Shown here one piece after another: positions 1-8,278 of a stretch of 64,000 nt of DNA (positions within the stretch are counted from its first letter, which is position 1; each line of letters opens with the position of its first letter). The notes under the pieces are model-generated. The model saw nothing but the letters and a program-made list of their open reading frames with translations. It did no database searches and was not told where the DNA came from. Source of the DNA: Mucilaginibacter geliditolerans (GTDB lineage: Bacteria > Bacteroidota > Bacteroidia > Sphingobacteriales > Sphingobacteriaceae); the NCBI RefSeq assembly GCF_014200495.1, contig NZ_JACHBY010000003.1, positions 186,001-250,000 on the forward strand. The letters run 5' to 3'. Both the position numbers and the translations under genes were made by a program.

Positions 1-787
1 CTACCAACAGGTTTTCCCCAGCATAGTAGTTCTTTTCTTTTTGTTCTGTTTCCTGTTTAAGGTACTGATATTTTGCCCGGGTATATTGTGCCATTGCATT
101 GGCAATCAGCCATCCGCGCTTACCGTCCAATATCCCCAGTAAAAAAATATAATCTTTCAGAAAGTGGAACAATGGAGCAAGATACAATTTAACGGCAGTA
201 GTTTTTTTGCCTTCATGTGAATAGTTGCGGGCATTGAGGCGGGCATAATGCATTGCTTTAGCACGATATTGTTCCGGGTTTTTCCCTGAGTAATGATGCA
301 CTAAACCAGATAATTTTTTAATAACAGCATCTCCCGGTTTAATTAAATTTTCATGCACTAATGGCTCGCTCCAACTGGTATAATTGCGATTAAACAGGCG
401 GATACGATGATCGCGCCCCCAGGTACCGAAACGTACGCGCTTTCCACCAAAATAGGCACGGAAACGGATATCGTATATGATATTATCAGCTTCGGGCTGC
501 AGGTTTTGGATGGCTGTTATCAGTTCATCGTCGGGTATCTCATCGGCATCAAGGCTCAATATCCAGTTGTGCCGGGCGAGCGCTGCGCCATGGTTTTTAT
601 TGGTACCGTAACCATACCATTTTTCCTGGTAAACACGGCAACCATAATTAAGGGCTATGTCTGTTGTTTCGTCCGTGCTGCCGTTATCCATCACAATCAC
701 ATCGTCGGTAATACGCTTCGCAGCGGCCACACAGCGGCCTATTGTAGCAGCCTCGTTCTTAGTAATTATTACAACCGAAACAGTCAT
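1..787 (-). CDS. Glycosyltransferase family 2 (3' end outside the window)
   Basis: The protein begins MTVSVVIITKNEAATIGRC, the standard GT-A fold start of family 2 glycosyltransferases. It continues through a DNGSTDET nucleotide-binding segment and a LSLDADE segment holding the DxD-type metal-binding motif near residue 80. The arrangement resembles lipopolysaccharide core beta-glycosyltransferases of the WaaE/KdtX type, which move a sugar from a nucleotide donor to a cell-surface glycan at the inner membrane. The acceptor cannot be told from the sequence. About 262 codons are visible and no stop is reached, so the C-terminus lies beyond base 1. The start is the first ATG of the open frame. 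The family call is firm; the LPS role is an inference. Confidence 0.85.
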   Translation of the reverse strand, partial: MTVSVVIITKNEAATIGRCVAAAKRITDDVIVMDNGSTDETTDIALNYGCRVYQEKWYGYGTNKNHGAALARHNWILSLDADEIPDDELITAIQNLQPEADNIIYDIRFRAYFGGKRVRFGTWGRDHRIRLFNRNYTSWSEPLVHENLIKPGDAVIKKLSGLVHHYSGKNPEQYRAKAMHYARLNARNYSHEGKKTTAVKLYLAPLFHFLKDYIFLLGILDGKRGWLIANAMAQYTRAKYQYLKQETEQKEKNYYAGENLLV

Positions 788-1055
788 TTCCTCAGCTATT
801 AATCACAACCCGCATTCGGCAGGGCTGTATTAATATATCGGTGAATGAAGGATAAAGGTTGCCTGAGGAACCAGGATCCATTGGATTTTAATGATTTTCA
901 GGATATTTTTTTCAGCTGGAAGCTGAGGCAATGCGCGCCACGAGCGGGACGCTCGCGGCAGCACCATTATTATAATTATATTAAGTTTTGTATTAAGACC
1001 AATCCCAAATAGCTAATAAACTGATTGATATAAACTTTAGCACTTATTTTTGGGG
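788..1055. other. Divergent intergenic region with a short palindrome
   Basis: This gap separates the leftward glycosyltransferase from the rightward VIT gene and should hold both promoters. Around 937-961 there is a short GC-rich inverted repeat (CCACGAG...CTCGCGGCAGC). The same flanks recur at about 45715-45748 with a different centre, so it belongs to a dispersed palindrome family. No coding potential is seen. Confidence 0.5.
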
Positions 1056-1745
1056 ATGCACAAAGAACATCATGTTAATAGTTCGGAAACTATAAGGGAT
1101 ATAGTTATCGGCATGTCTGACGGGTTAACTGTACCTTTTGCCCTTGCTGCTGGCTTGAGCGGCGCGGTAAATGCTTCGGGAATTGTGGTAACTGCCGGTT
1201 TGGCCGAAATAGTTGCCGGTTCAATTGCTATGGGACTTGGCGGCTTTTTAGCGGGCCGCACCGATGAAGATCATTACAACTCAGAGCTTAAACGCGAATA
1301 CGAAGAGGTTGAGCGTGTACCGCAAGAGGAAAAACGGGAAGTGATGGAAGTATTTGCTGATTTTGGTCTATCGGTACAATTACAACAGGAAATAGCTGAT
1401 GAACTGGAAAAAGACAAAGATAAATGGGTTGATTTTATGATGAAGTATGAGCTCGGCCTTGATAAACCCGACCCCAACCGGGCCACACGGAGCGCTATTA
1501 CTATTGGCATATCGTATATTATTGGTGGTATAATACCACTATCACCCTATTTTTTTATACATGATACGCAAGAAGCGCTGCTTTTCTCATGCGGTATTAC
1601 TTTACTGGCTTTATTTATATTCGGCTACTTTAAAAGTAAACTAACGGGACAACCGCCTGTTAGTGGAGGTATTAAGGTTGTGGTAATAGGTGCTTTGGCA
1701 GCAGCGGCGGCATTCATATTGGCAAGGGCCATCAATAACCATTAA
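1056..1745 (+). CDS. VIT1/CCC1-family metal transporter
   Basis: 229 aa. The N-terminus has the family signature: SSETIRDIVIGMSDGLTVPF followed by a second hydrophobic helix with AEIVAGSIAMG. A charged cytoplasmic segment (about residues 70-135) containing many Glu residues matches the metal-binding helices of the family. Three further hydrophobic segments follow. VIT1/CCC1 proteins move Fe2+ or Mn2+ across membranes, in bacteria usually exporting or sequestering the metal. ATG at 1056 is chosen over an in-frame TTG two codons upstream because the family normally starts close to the HxxHH-like segment. The gene stands alone, with the ABM-like gene 63 bp downstream. The substrate ion is not determined. 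Confidence 0.85.
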   Translation: MHKEHHVNSSETIRDIVIGMSDGLTVPFALAAGLSGAVNASGIVVTAGLAEIVAGSIAMGLGGFLAGRTDEDHYNSELKREYEEVERVPQEEKREVMEVFADFGLSVQLQQEIADELEKDKDKWVDFMMKYELGLDKPDPNRATRSAITIGISYIIGGIIPLSPYFFIHDTQEALLFSCGITLLALFIFGYFKSKLTGQPPVSGGIKVVVIGALAAAAAFILARAINNH

Positions 1746-1808
1746 TAAAGGTATGCGCATATTATTGCAAGAGAATAAGGGGTTGAATAAACACATAAAC
1801 TCAAAACT

Positions 1809-2141
1809 ATGATCGCAAGAATGTGGCACGGCAGGGTATTAAAGAAAGATGCTGAAGCTTATCATCAATTTTTATTAAATACCGGGCTGGTTGATTACAA
1901 AGCTACCACGGGCAACCGCGGCGTATTTGTTTTAAGGCGGGATGAGGATGATATAACGCATTATTATACGCTTACTTTTTGGGACGATCTTGACGCTATC
2001 AAGCGTTTTGCGGGCGATGATTATATTAAAGCGTTATATTACCCCGAAGACAAAGATTTCCTGCTTGAATTTGAAGAGAAAGTAAACCAGTTTGATGTTA
2101 TGGAAATGCCTGCTTACATGCCCGGAAAGCTTGATTTTTAA
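1809..2141 (+). CDS. ABM-like (antibiotic biosynthesis monooxygenase fold) small protein
   Basis: 110 aa, no signal peptide. The sequence MIARMWHGRV at the start, a central GVFVLRRDEDD strand and YTLTFWDDLDAIKRFAGDD fit the dimeric alpha+beta barrel of ABM-domain proteins. These include heme-degrading and quinol monooxygenases and many of unknown role. The short spacing to the transporter gene before it could allow co-transcription. No specific catalytic residue set identifies a substrate, so only the fold is proposed. Confidence 0.6.
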   Translation: MIARMWHGRVLKKDAEAYHQFLLNTGLVDYKATTGNRGVFVLRRDEDDITHYYTLTFWDDLDAIKRFAGDDYIKALYYPEDKDFLLEFEEKVNQFDVMEMPAYMPGKLDF

Positions 2142-2206
2142 TACATAAATATTGACAGGAATATTTATGTTTGGGTTTTGTTTTATTTCAACCCAAAGCA
2201 AACCTT

Positions 2207-3493
2207 ATGAGTCAGGTTATTACTTCAGGAAATTCGGCCAGGCGTGTACTGGTAGCCAGTCTAATTGGTACCACCATTGAGTTTTTTGATTTCTACATAT
2301 ATGCCACCGCAGCGGTACTGGTTTTTCCAAAACTATTCTTCCCATCGGCCGATCCTACTTCGGCTACGCTTGAATCATTGGCAACATTCGCGCTGGCATT
2401 TTTTGCCCGGCCATTGGGAGCAGCGCTATTCGGACATTTTGGCGACCGCAAGGGCCGTAAAGCTACACTGGTTGCAGCTTTAATGACCATGGGGCCATCA
2501 ACCGTGGCTATCGGTCTGTTACCAGGTTATGCATCCATAGGTATTGCAGCACCAATATTGCTGGCTTTGTTTCGCTTTGGGCAGGGTTTGGGCCTTGGCG
2601 GCGAATGGGGCGGAGCGGTACTATTAGCTACCGAAAATGCGCCCGAAGGTAAGAAAGCCTGGTATGGCATGTTCCCCCAGTTGGGTGCGCCGATTGGATT
2701 CCTGATCTCCAGTGGAACGTTCCTAATATTGAGTAAAACCATGAGCGACCAGCAATTCTTCAATTATGGCTGGCGCATACCGTTTATTGCCAGCGCCATT
2801 TTGGTTTGGGTTGGCTTATACGTACGCTTAAAAATTACTGAAACTCCCGACTTTTTAAAGGTAATGGAGAAAAATGAGCGGGTAAAAGTGCCGTTTGCTG
2901 AGGTGTTTACCAAACATACCAAGGCCATTGTTTTAGGTACTATCGCTACCATTACCACCTTCCTGTTATTTTATTTAATGACGGTATTTACCCTGAGCTG
3001 GGGCACATCGGCTCTGCATTATCCAAAATCGAGCTTTTTAATAGCGCAGATGATCTCCATGCTGTTTTTTGGCCTGGGTATCCCGATATCCGCAGTAATG
3101 GCTGATAAGTATGGCCGCGGTAAAATGCTGATCATTGCTACCATTGGCATTTTCATATTCGGTTTATTTTTCGCGCCATTATTCAGCTCCGGCAGTTTGG
3201 GAATAACTATACTGTTCCAGATCATCGGTATGTTTTTAATGGGCTTAACCTACGGGCCTATAGGGACTGCCCTATCAGAGATCTTCCCGGCATCTGTCCG
3301 ATATACCGGCGCATCGTTGGCTTTTACTTTAGCGGGTATATTTGGCGCATCATTAACGCCTTATTTGGCCACTACGCTGGCCACCAAATACGGGCTTCCG
3401 TATGTGGGTTATTATTTGTCAATAGCTGCAGCGATAACTTTGCTGGCTTTAATTGCGGCTAATTCTTCGATGAGGGATAATGCGAAGGAGTAA
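2207..3493 (+). CDS. MFS transporter, metabolite:H+ symporter (MHS) type
   Basis: 428 aa with about 12 hydrophobic segments. The loop between helices 2 and 3 carries GHFGDRKGRKATL, the MFS signature, and IEFFDFYIYA in helix 1 is typical of the MHS subgroup (shikimate, proline/betaine, alpha-ketoglutarate transporters). A second signature-like loop, MADKYGRGKML, appears in the C-terminal half, as expected from the internal duplication. ATG at 2207 is preferred to an upstream TTG at 2171, because MSQVITSGNSARR gives the usual short N-terminal tail. The transported organic acid or amino acid cannot be assigned. A short palindrome begins 5 nt after the stop codon. Confidence 0.85.
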   Translation: MSQVITSGNSARRVLVASLIGTTIEFFDFYIYATAAVLVFPKLFFPSADPTSATLESLATFALAFFARPLGAALFGHFGDRKGRKATLVAALMTMGPSTVAIGLLPGYASIGIAAPILLALFRFGQGLGLGGEWGGAVLLATENAPEGKKAWYGMFPQLGAPIGFLISSGTFLILSKTMSDQQFFNYGWRIPFIASAILVWVGLYVRLKITETPDFLKVMEKNERVKVPFAEVFTKHTKAIVLGTIATITTFLLFYLMTVFTLSWGTSALHYPKSSFLIAQMISMLFFGLGIPISAVMADKYGRGKMLIIATIGIFIFGLFFAPLFSSGSLGITILFQIIGMFLMGLTYGPIGTALSEIFPASVRYTGASLAFTLAGIFGASLTPYLATTLATKYGLPYVGYYLSIAAAITLLALIAANSSMRDNAKE

Positions 3494-3498
3494 TTGTT

Positions 3499-3548
3499 GA
3501 AAGTTTCAAACTTTCAGGATTTGTGGGCTTCAGTTGTAAACTGAAGCC
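3499..3548. repeat. Two adjacent palindromes after the MFS gene
   Basis: Bases 3499-3515 form a perfect 17-bp palindromic unit with arms GAAAGTTT/AAACTTTC. Bases 3526-3548 form a hairpin with arms GGCTTCAGTT/AACTGAAGCC. The second recurs with changes at 44521-44543, again followed by the bases AGTGG. The first resembles units at 6787-6803 and 45685-45703 that also sit directly after stop codons. They may act as RNA 3'-end hairpins. Confidence 0.6.
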
Positions 3549-3624
3549 AGTGGGGGACTACATCTGATTTAAACGTCTGCACTTATCAGGCAATGGACTA
3601 AAGAAGATTTTTCTGCTGCTTTGC

Positions 3625-4506
3625 TTATTTTGATCGCAGAGCAATAGCATGAATAATTACCGGGGCACTTTTAAGTTCATATTTCAATTGATGGTAATTG
3701 CCAGAGGGATTATCAAAAGTCCCTTTTTTCGGGATTTGCAAAATGGTTGCCATGGTAAGCGGGGCTATGGTGAGATCGCCGGCATGTTCAGGGGAAACCA
3801 TTAGCTGTTTTATCATGATTACCTTGTATTGCATGCCGTTCACATTTTCTGTTGTCAAGGGGTTATTCTGTCCATTAGAGTTAGCAACATCATGGTTACG
3901 GAAGCCTTTCAGTGCGGGGGCTTTGCCCAACTGGCCACTCGTTATGTTAACACGGGTATATAGCTTATAAGTTACTTTAATCTGTTCGCCTACATAAGCA
4001 TGTGTTTTATCTGTCTCAGCCCTTATAAATATTAGTTTCGACAGAGTTGTAGCATCAACCGGAGTGGATTGTAAACTATCTTCAGCAGCAAAAGGGTCTG
4101 TTACATTAAATTGTTGTTGCTGGCCTGTCGGGAACTGACCTTTTACATTAATTTTAAGTGAGTTTGACAAAAGGTTTTGAGCATTTACCAATATAGCTGC
4201 AGCATCGATATCAAATGTGCCTTCCTTTTTGGCAACAAGAATGCAGCTATATGTTATATCAAATGTAGTATCACCATTATTATTGACCACTTGATTAATT
4301 GATGTATTGGGGCCGTATAACACCTGGAAAGCTCTCAAATCTGGCGGAGTAAACTTGTCAGCATTAGCGTTTATATGGAAATTTACCTCAAATCGCTCAC
4401 CTACGCCAACGCTAGTTTTACTCGCCGTGGCCGTGAATTTTACCTGAGCAAAAAGTAGGGGTGCCCATAAAATTAAGGGCACCAATATGCCGAACGCTTT
4501 TTTCAT
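3625..4506 (-). CDS. Truncated BatD-like protein
   Basis: 293 aa with a signal peptide (KKAFGILVPLILWAPLLFAQ). The mature part matches the periplasmic half of BatD: a first Ig-like domain with TATASKTSVGVGERFEV, then a second with TDKTHAYVGEQIKVTYKLYTR. BatD proteins of Bacteroidetes are usually about 550-600 aa with a C-terminal membrane helix, and lie in a batABCDE operon with a MoxR ATPase. Here the protein ends after the second domain (KSAPVIIHAIALRSK) and none of the partners is nearby. It could be a secreted short form or a remnant of a duplicated batD. The family call is fairly sure; functionality is not. Confidence 0.6.
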   Translation of the reverse strand: MKKAFGILVPLILWAPLLFAQVKFTATASKTSVGVGERFEVNFHINANADKFTPPDLRAFQVLYGPNTSINQVVNNNGDTTFDITYSCILVAKKEGTFDIDAAAILVNAQNLLSNSLKINVKGQFPTGQQQQFNVTDPFAAEDSLQSTPVDATTLSKLIFIRAETDKTHAYVGEQIKVTYKLYTRVNITSGQLGKAPALKGFRNHDVANSNGQNNPLTTENVNGMQYKVIMIKQLMVSPEHAGDLTIAPLTMATILQIPKKGTFDNPSGNYHQLKYELKSAPVIIHAIALRSK

Positions 4507-4685
4507 TGTGTTTGAAAATTATAATCTTTACCGATACTACAGTGCGGGCAACGATCTAATTTTAAGTGGAGGTCGGTGGTAGGCATGATAAAGTTCTCTG
4601 TAAAGGTAGCAATATGACTGAAAAAATGAGTCCCCAAAACACTGAATAGTAACGCGGAAAGAGCAACAGATTTCTAATTCCTGTG

Positions 4686-4755
4686 TTTTCCTAAATAGAT
4701 CGGACCAGTATCTTCTGAACCACACCTAAAATGTTACTCTTACATCATAAGTAAA
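4686..4755 (-). pseudogene. Degenerate tRNA-Gln copy
   Basis: Read on the minus strand, this stretch aligns end to end with the intact tRNA-Gln(CTG) at 6088-6158. It shares the run GTTCAGAAGATA across the anticodon arm and the TTTAGGAAAA 3' acceptor end, but the 5' acceptor strand no longer pairs. The T-loop is altered (TCCGAT in place of TTCGAAT). The position of the anticodon reads GTG rather than CTG, and the anticodon stem is broken. It is therefore a decayed duplicate, not a functional tRNA. Confidence 0.6.
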
Positions 4756-4765
4756 TCCACAAGTT

Positions 4766-4984
4766 TTATTTGGTTATAAACGGTTTGTGAATTATTGAAG
4801 CTTTGTTCATAGTTTGCTGGATCTTAAACAAGCGGGTGGCCATTTCAAAGCGTTCTTTATAACTACGCTTCAAGCCCTCTTTTAAAAGTGCCAGCTCAGC
4901 CTCATTAAATGTTTGCTCTGTTTTTTCATTACAATATACTTTGTAAACCCTATCAAATTTATGCAAAGGCTTACTATTAATCAA
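4766..4984 (-). CDS. Small conserved-looking hypothetical protein, possibly 5'-truncated
   Basis: 72 codons starting at TTG, because an in-frame stop lies just upstream and no ATG is available. The product is charged and helical, with KFDRVYKVYCNEK near the start and LKEGLKRSYKERFEMATRL in the middle. This pattern resembles short Bacteroidetes proteins that often accompany nucleotidyltransferase-type toxins; that comparison is from memory. The missing ATG, the isolated setting and the neighbouring tRNA relic suggest it may be a leftover of a longer or mobile unit. No function is assigned. Confidence 0.4.
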   Translation of the reverse strand: MINSKPLHKFDRVYKVYCNEKTEQTFNEAELALLKEGLKRSYKERFEMATRLFKIQQTMNKASIIHKPFITK

Positions 4985-5304
4985 TTATTACATCAAGAAG
5001 TATAAACAACAGAACCTACGTCCTCTAATTAGTATAGCTAAAAAACTTCGCCCAGGTTAACGAAGAAACCATGTGAGCCGTTGGTGCCTACGCCATAATC
5101 AATACAGACATTTTTTTAACAGACTGCCGTTCTTGAAAAGAAAGTGAAACATAAAAAGCACGCAGCCTTAAGCTGATCTCCATTTAAATTACATGTAACA
5201 AGTTAGTTACATTGCTAAACCGGTTTTTTAAACTTAAAATAAACATTTAGTTTTATGATAATTGTTTACCCAAACATTATTCATCAATTATAAAAACCTA
5301 CATC

Positions 5305-5766
5305 ATGAAACAAATTCGTAATTTCTTAATGGGATTAGGCGTACTTATCCTTGCAACTGCAGCAACTGCAAATAGCCGTACTGCCATAACCCCTGCACAC
5401 AACGCTAAAAAGTTAATGCTCAGAAAAAAAAATATAACAGATCAACTGGCTATTGTTTTTACTTTCACGGCGACTGCGAGCGGCATCACGGGATACTATA
5501 ACATAACTATAAACTGTAATGAGTATGATATTACCACACAAACCCTTTATGCGCTACCCTGCCCGGAAAATATCTCTATTAGTATTACTTCGGGGCCCTA
5601 TTCCGGAGAAGTATTCAGTTTTCCATCGGGATATACAACGTATGGTATAGGCGCTTATCCTTTCGCGACCAACCCAACGGGTAGTAATTACACCATAGTT
5701 ACAAATCCAACATCGTTCAACGGCTTCCCGATTGATCAAAACCTTGTTGGAGGCCAAATCCTATAA
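5305..5766 (+). CDS. Secreted hypothetical protein
   Basis: 153 aa. Residues 1-22 form a Sec signal peptide (MKQIRNFLMGLGVLILATA) and the rest is rich in Thr, Ser, Tyr and Asn with alternating beta-like stretches. It contains two Cys residues about 16 apart that could form a disulfide. I recognise no family. The gene stands alone, has a long AT-rich upstream region and is followed by a strong terminator hairpin, so it is probably transcribed as a single unit. Confidence 0.65.
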   Translation: MKQIRNFLMGLGVLILATAATANSRTAITPAHNAKKLMLRKKNITDQLAIVFTFTATASGITGYYNITINCNEYDITTQTLYALPCPENISISITSGPYSGEVFSFPSGYTTYGIGAYPFATNPTGSNYTIVTNPTSFNGFPIDQNLVGGQIL

Positions 5767-5803
5767 TTAAACACTTGTTCATTTTTTAGGGTAAACAATA
5801 AAT

Positions 5804-5845
5804 AAAAGAAACCGTCTCGTAAGTAACTATGAGGCGGTTTCTTTT
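5804..5845 (+). terminator. Intrinsic terminator after the secreted protein
   Basis: A 15-bp stem with one G-U type mismatch (arms AAAAGAAACCGTCTC and GAGGCGGTTTCTTTT) and a 12-nt loop, followed by T-rich sequence. It lies about 40 nt after the stop of the upstream gene. Confidence 0.75.
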
Positions 5846-5880
5846 ATTTATATCATTATAGATAGGGACAACCCTAAGTT

Positions 5881-6027
5881 TTGGCCGCCAGGATCTCTGA
5901 ATTGGGAACTGATGTTATCAAGATAAATGATTTAGAAATCCTGCAGAATAAAGCACTGGGGGTGTCTACAGAAAAAATAGGCAATACGCTGAAAATCAGA
6001 TTCATCCATCCAGTTGAAAATTATTGA
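5881..6027 (+). pseudogene. Possible 3' remnant of a protein gene
   Basis: This frame is open for about 48 codons and reads like real protein (LAARISELGTDVIKINDLEI ... KIRFIHPVENY, then TGA), with balanced composition. It has no ATG and is closed upstream by a stop. It sits between a terminator and the tRNA-Gln gene. I do not recognise the parent protein. It may be debris from an element that was once inserted near the tRNA. Confidence 0.3.
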
Positions 6028-6087
6028 TTCGGTTCTCAGAAAACAAAAACGGGACAAACGATCAAAATCTGATGTTGTCCCGTTAGG

Positions 6088-6158
6088 TTTTCCTAAATGG
6101 ATTCGAACCACTATCTTCTGAACCAGAATCAGACATGTTACCCTTGCACCATAGGAAA
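6088..6158 (-). tRNA. tRNA-Gln (anticodon CTG)
   Basis: On the minus strand the acceptor arms TTTCCTA/TAGGAAA pair over 7 bp with discriminator A. The anticodon stem TCTGA/TCAGA encloses the loop TTCTGGT with anticodon CTG. The T arm AGTGG/CCATT encloses TTCGAAT. The D arm is GTGC...ACAT with one weak pair. No CCA is encoded. U1-A72 is typical of glutamine tRNAs. A decayed relative lies 1.4 kb away at 4686-4755. Confidence 0.9.
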
Positions 6159-6340
6159 ATATGATTGCCTTTACAGGTGATCTGATGCAAATATCCTAAA
6201 ACCTATCAATTTAAAAAAATAATACTTTAAATACTTCGTAAGGGCATTGTTAAATTTTAGCAAATTTTAACAAATGGCATAAGGCTATTTTCAATAAAAC
6301 ATCGTTACTTTATTCAAGAATAAACATCCTCAAACATAAA

Positions 6341-6781
6341 ATGATGAAATTAAAACTGTCTTTAATGGCCTGTTTGCTTGTTGTACTATCGGCGTGCAGC
6401 ACTATTAAAAAAGATGAGCATAGCGCGGTAGATGCCAGGATAAACAATATTGTTTGGACGGTAGTATCATTTAAAGGCAAAGTGCTTAATGAAAGAGATT
6501 ATGGAAACGGCCTGCCATCCATCACTTTTGAGATGCAGGATAATAAGATAAATGGCAGCGATGGCTGTAACACCTTTATGGGTGTTGCTGCTTATAAAGG
6601 CAATGACATTACCGCAGGGCCCATTGCTACTACCCAAATGGCCTGTCCCGGCAATACGATTTCGGCTGATTTTTACGAAGCTTTAGCCTCTAAACACCTA
6701 ACATGGGCCCTAACGGGCGATGGAACGCTGCGCCTGCTGGTGAATGACGCAGAGGTGATGGCGTTGAAAGAAAGGCAATAG
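6341..6781 (+). CDS. META-domain lipoprotein (HslJ-like)
   Basis: 146 aa with a lipoprotein signal ending LSACS at about residue 19. The META domain follows: NNIVWTVVSFKGK at its start, then ITFEMQDNKINGSDGCNTFMG and ATTQMACPG. These are the hallmark strands and the conserved GCN and MACP segments of HslJ/META proteins. Family members are cell-envelope proteins associated with stress or drug resistance; the biochemical role is unknown. A short palindrome starts 5 nt after the stop. Confidence 0.85.
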   Translation: MMKLKLSLMACLLVVLSACSTIKKDEHSAVDARINNIVWTVVSFKGKVLNERDYGNGLPSITFEMQDNKINGSDGCNTFMGVAAYKGNDITAGPIATTQMACPGNTISADFYEALASKHLTWALTGDGTLRLLVNDAEVMALKERQ

Positions 6782-6786
6782 TTTTT

Positions 6787-6803
6787 GAAAGTTATAAACT
6801 TTC
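6787..6803. repeat. Short palindrome directly after the META gene
   Basis: Arms GAAAGTT/AACTTTC around a 3-nt centre, placed 5 nt after the stop codon. The same core and position are seen after the MFS gene (3499) and the thioredoxin gene (45685). Confidence 0.55.
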
Positions 6804-7301
6804 GGTAACTATATATTATATTTGGATGCACCATTTTACTATAGTGCTGCCAAAATATTTCCAGTACTATATGCTTTAATATTCTGTATATTTGATGCTA
6901 TCCCGCAACAACACTACTGATATTATTTAAACTTAATCTAAATGTAACATTTTTTGGCTTTATCTTTGTAAAGATAAAGTTAGTTATATATTTGTCCTAC
7001 AAAATTGCTAGCGTAAGCGGTGTTACGAGTATATGATGTTATACTTTAAAGCAATATAACACTTTTGGATTATTATCCATACACAATTCCAAGTTGAGGA
7101 GCCGTGTAAATTCAAAATATTTATTGCTTCGATAACTAACTTAATCCAAATTGGCGTGCAGCGTATCTCATTGTCAATCCCTCGATTATAGTTAATTACA
7201 AAACCATTTTAATTAAACTAATTGTGTATATTGATAGTCAAATATCGGTATAATGTAATTTGTTATAAACAACATTTTATATGTTGCAAACGTAAAGAAA
7301 C
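6804..7301. other. AT-rich non-coding region with a predicted promoter
   Basis: About 500 bp of AT-rich sequence without convincing coding potential. A good Bacteroidetes promoter match lies at 6965-6994: TTTG at 6965-6968, an 18-nt spacer, and TATATTTG at 6987-6994, on the plus strand. It would give the 7302 operon a leader of roughly 300 nt. No known riboswitch motif is recognised in that leader. Confidence 0.4.
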
Positions 7302-7826
7302 ATGTCATACGCATTAAATAGTCCTAAATTACTGGTTAGAGATATTGAAAATTTCTCTAAAGAAAATTCTATTGCACAAAATTCTAATGAAAATAAATTT
7401 ATTTTCATTTTAAAGCTAATTGGAAATACGATAGCCAAAATTATACACATGAACATTCAATTGAACCAGTCTTTAAAAATACTTCGTGTGAGCATTAAAA
7501 ATGATTACCAAAAATTTTCACACTCGGAACATAGAGAAAAAGAAGATATACTAATTAAGTGGGAGCGCTTATCGCACAAATTAAATGATCGTGCAAAAAA
7601 AATTCCATCTAAATCTTCTGTGTTTACTAAGGGAATAAGAGACAAGTCGCTATATATCGTAGCTGTAACTAATCAATTTGTAGGTGACATGCATAGTGAC
7701 CTATACCCAAACATGGCCACTCCTTTATCACAAGAATATCTAAAAGAACTAGAAAAAAGATTTTCACATCTACCAAATGATGTATTAAATGATTTACGTT
7801 CGGAGGAATATTCAGAATGCCTTTAA
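7302..7826 (+). CDS. Hypothetical protein, first gene of an AT-rich operon
   Basis: 174 aa, cytoplasmic by appearance, largely alpha-helical with many Lys, Asn, Ser and Ile residues. Near the C-terminus is the segment YPNMATPLSQEYLKELEKRF. I do not recognise the family. Codon use is clearly more AT-rich than in the neighbouring housekeeping genes, which suggests acquisition. The stop is 3 nt before the next start, so the two genes are almost certainly co-translated. As the upstream partner of a MazF-like protein it is a candidate antitoxin or regulator, but nothing in the sequence shows that directly. Confidence 0.6.
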   Translation: MSYALNSPKLLVRDIENFSKENSIAQNSNENKFIFILKLIGNTIAKIIHMNIQLNQSLKILRVSIKNDYQKFSHSEHREKEDILIKWERLSHKLNDRAKKIPSKSSVFTKGIRDKSLYIVAVTNQFVGDMHSDLYPNMATPLSQEYLKELEKRFSHLPNDVLNDLRSEEYSECL

Positions 7827-7829
7827 TAA

Positions 7830-8174
7830 ATGGGCAAATATAGAGTAGGTGATGTTGTTATAGCCCCATATTCTTATTTCGATCCCAAACTGGGGTATCA
7901 AGTTTCAGTACCAAGATGGTGGATTGTTGTAAGCATAGATGAACATTTGGGACACGTGACTGTTTCCTGCACAAAGCAATTACATCAATCGAATAAGTAT
8001 AATGGTATAATTGTCAAACGGACTTCCAATGAAGGTAAAGAAATGGGGATCGAAATAGATACATTTATATATTGCGAACCAAATCAAACTGTTAACTTTT
8101 TAGAAACAGAAATTTATAGAAAAAAAGGAACTTGTCCATTAATAAATGAAATCCTTTCTAAATTAAATTTATAA
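7830..8174 (+). CDS. MazF/PemK-fold-like small protein
   Basis: 114 aa. The start KYRVGDVVIAPYSYFDP, then VPRWWIVVSID and HVTVSCTKQLHQ, follow the SH3-like barrel pattern of PemK/MazF ribonucleases: GDVV near the N-terminus, an R-P/W-hydrophobic strand, and an ITS-like strand. A later IDTFIYCEPNQTV fits their C-terminal half. These toxins cleave mRNA at short motifs. Expected residues are not all identifiable, so the toxin activity is an inference. It is downstream of, and coupled to, the 174-aa gene. Codon use is AT-rich, and a hairpin terminator follows. Confidence 0.5.
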   Translation: MGKYRVGDVVIAPYSYFDPKLGYQVSVPRWWIVVSIDEHLGHVTVSCTKQLHQSNKYNGIIVKRTSNEGKEMGIEIDTFIYCEPNQTVNFLETEIYRKKGTCPLINEILSKLNL

Positions 8175-8226
8175 CCAGAAGAGAGTACGCAAATTGTTCC
8201 ACAAACTTCACCCATTCCCGGAAATT

Positions 8227-8265
8227 GCAAGCGGTTGAAAATTTTGTTAATTGCCAACCGCTTGC
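8227..8265. terminator. Bidirectional hairpin between convergent genes
   Basis: Perfect 11-bp stem (GCAAGCGGTTG / CAACCGCTTGC) with a 17-nt loop, between the rightward MazF-like gene and the leftward fbaB. It can serve either strand. Confidence 0.6.
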
Positions 8266-8278
8266 CTCCTATTGAATA

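Noticed and set aside
4537..4725. Open frame of about 62 codons on the minus strand
   Set aside because: It covers the degenerate tRNA-Gln copy and has no family resemblance; the tRNA alignment explains the sequence better.
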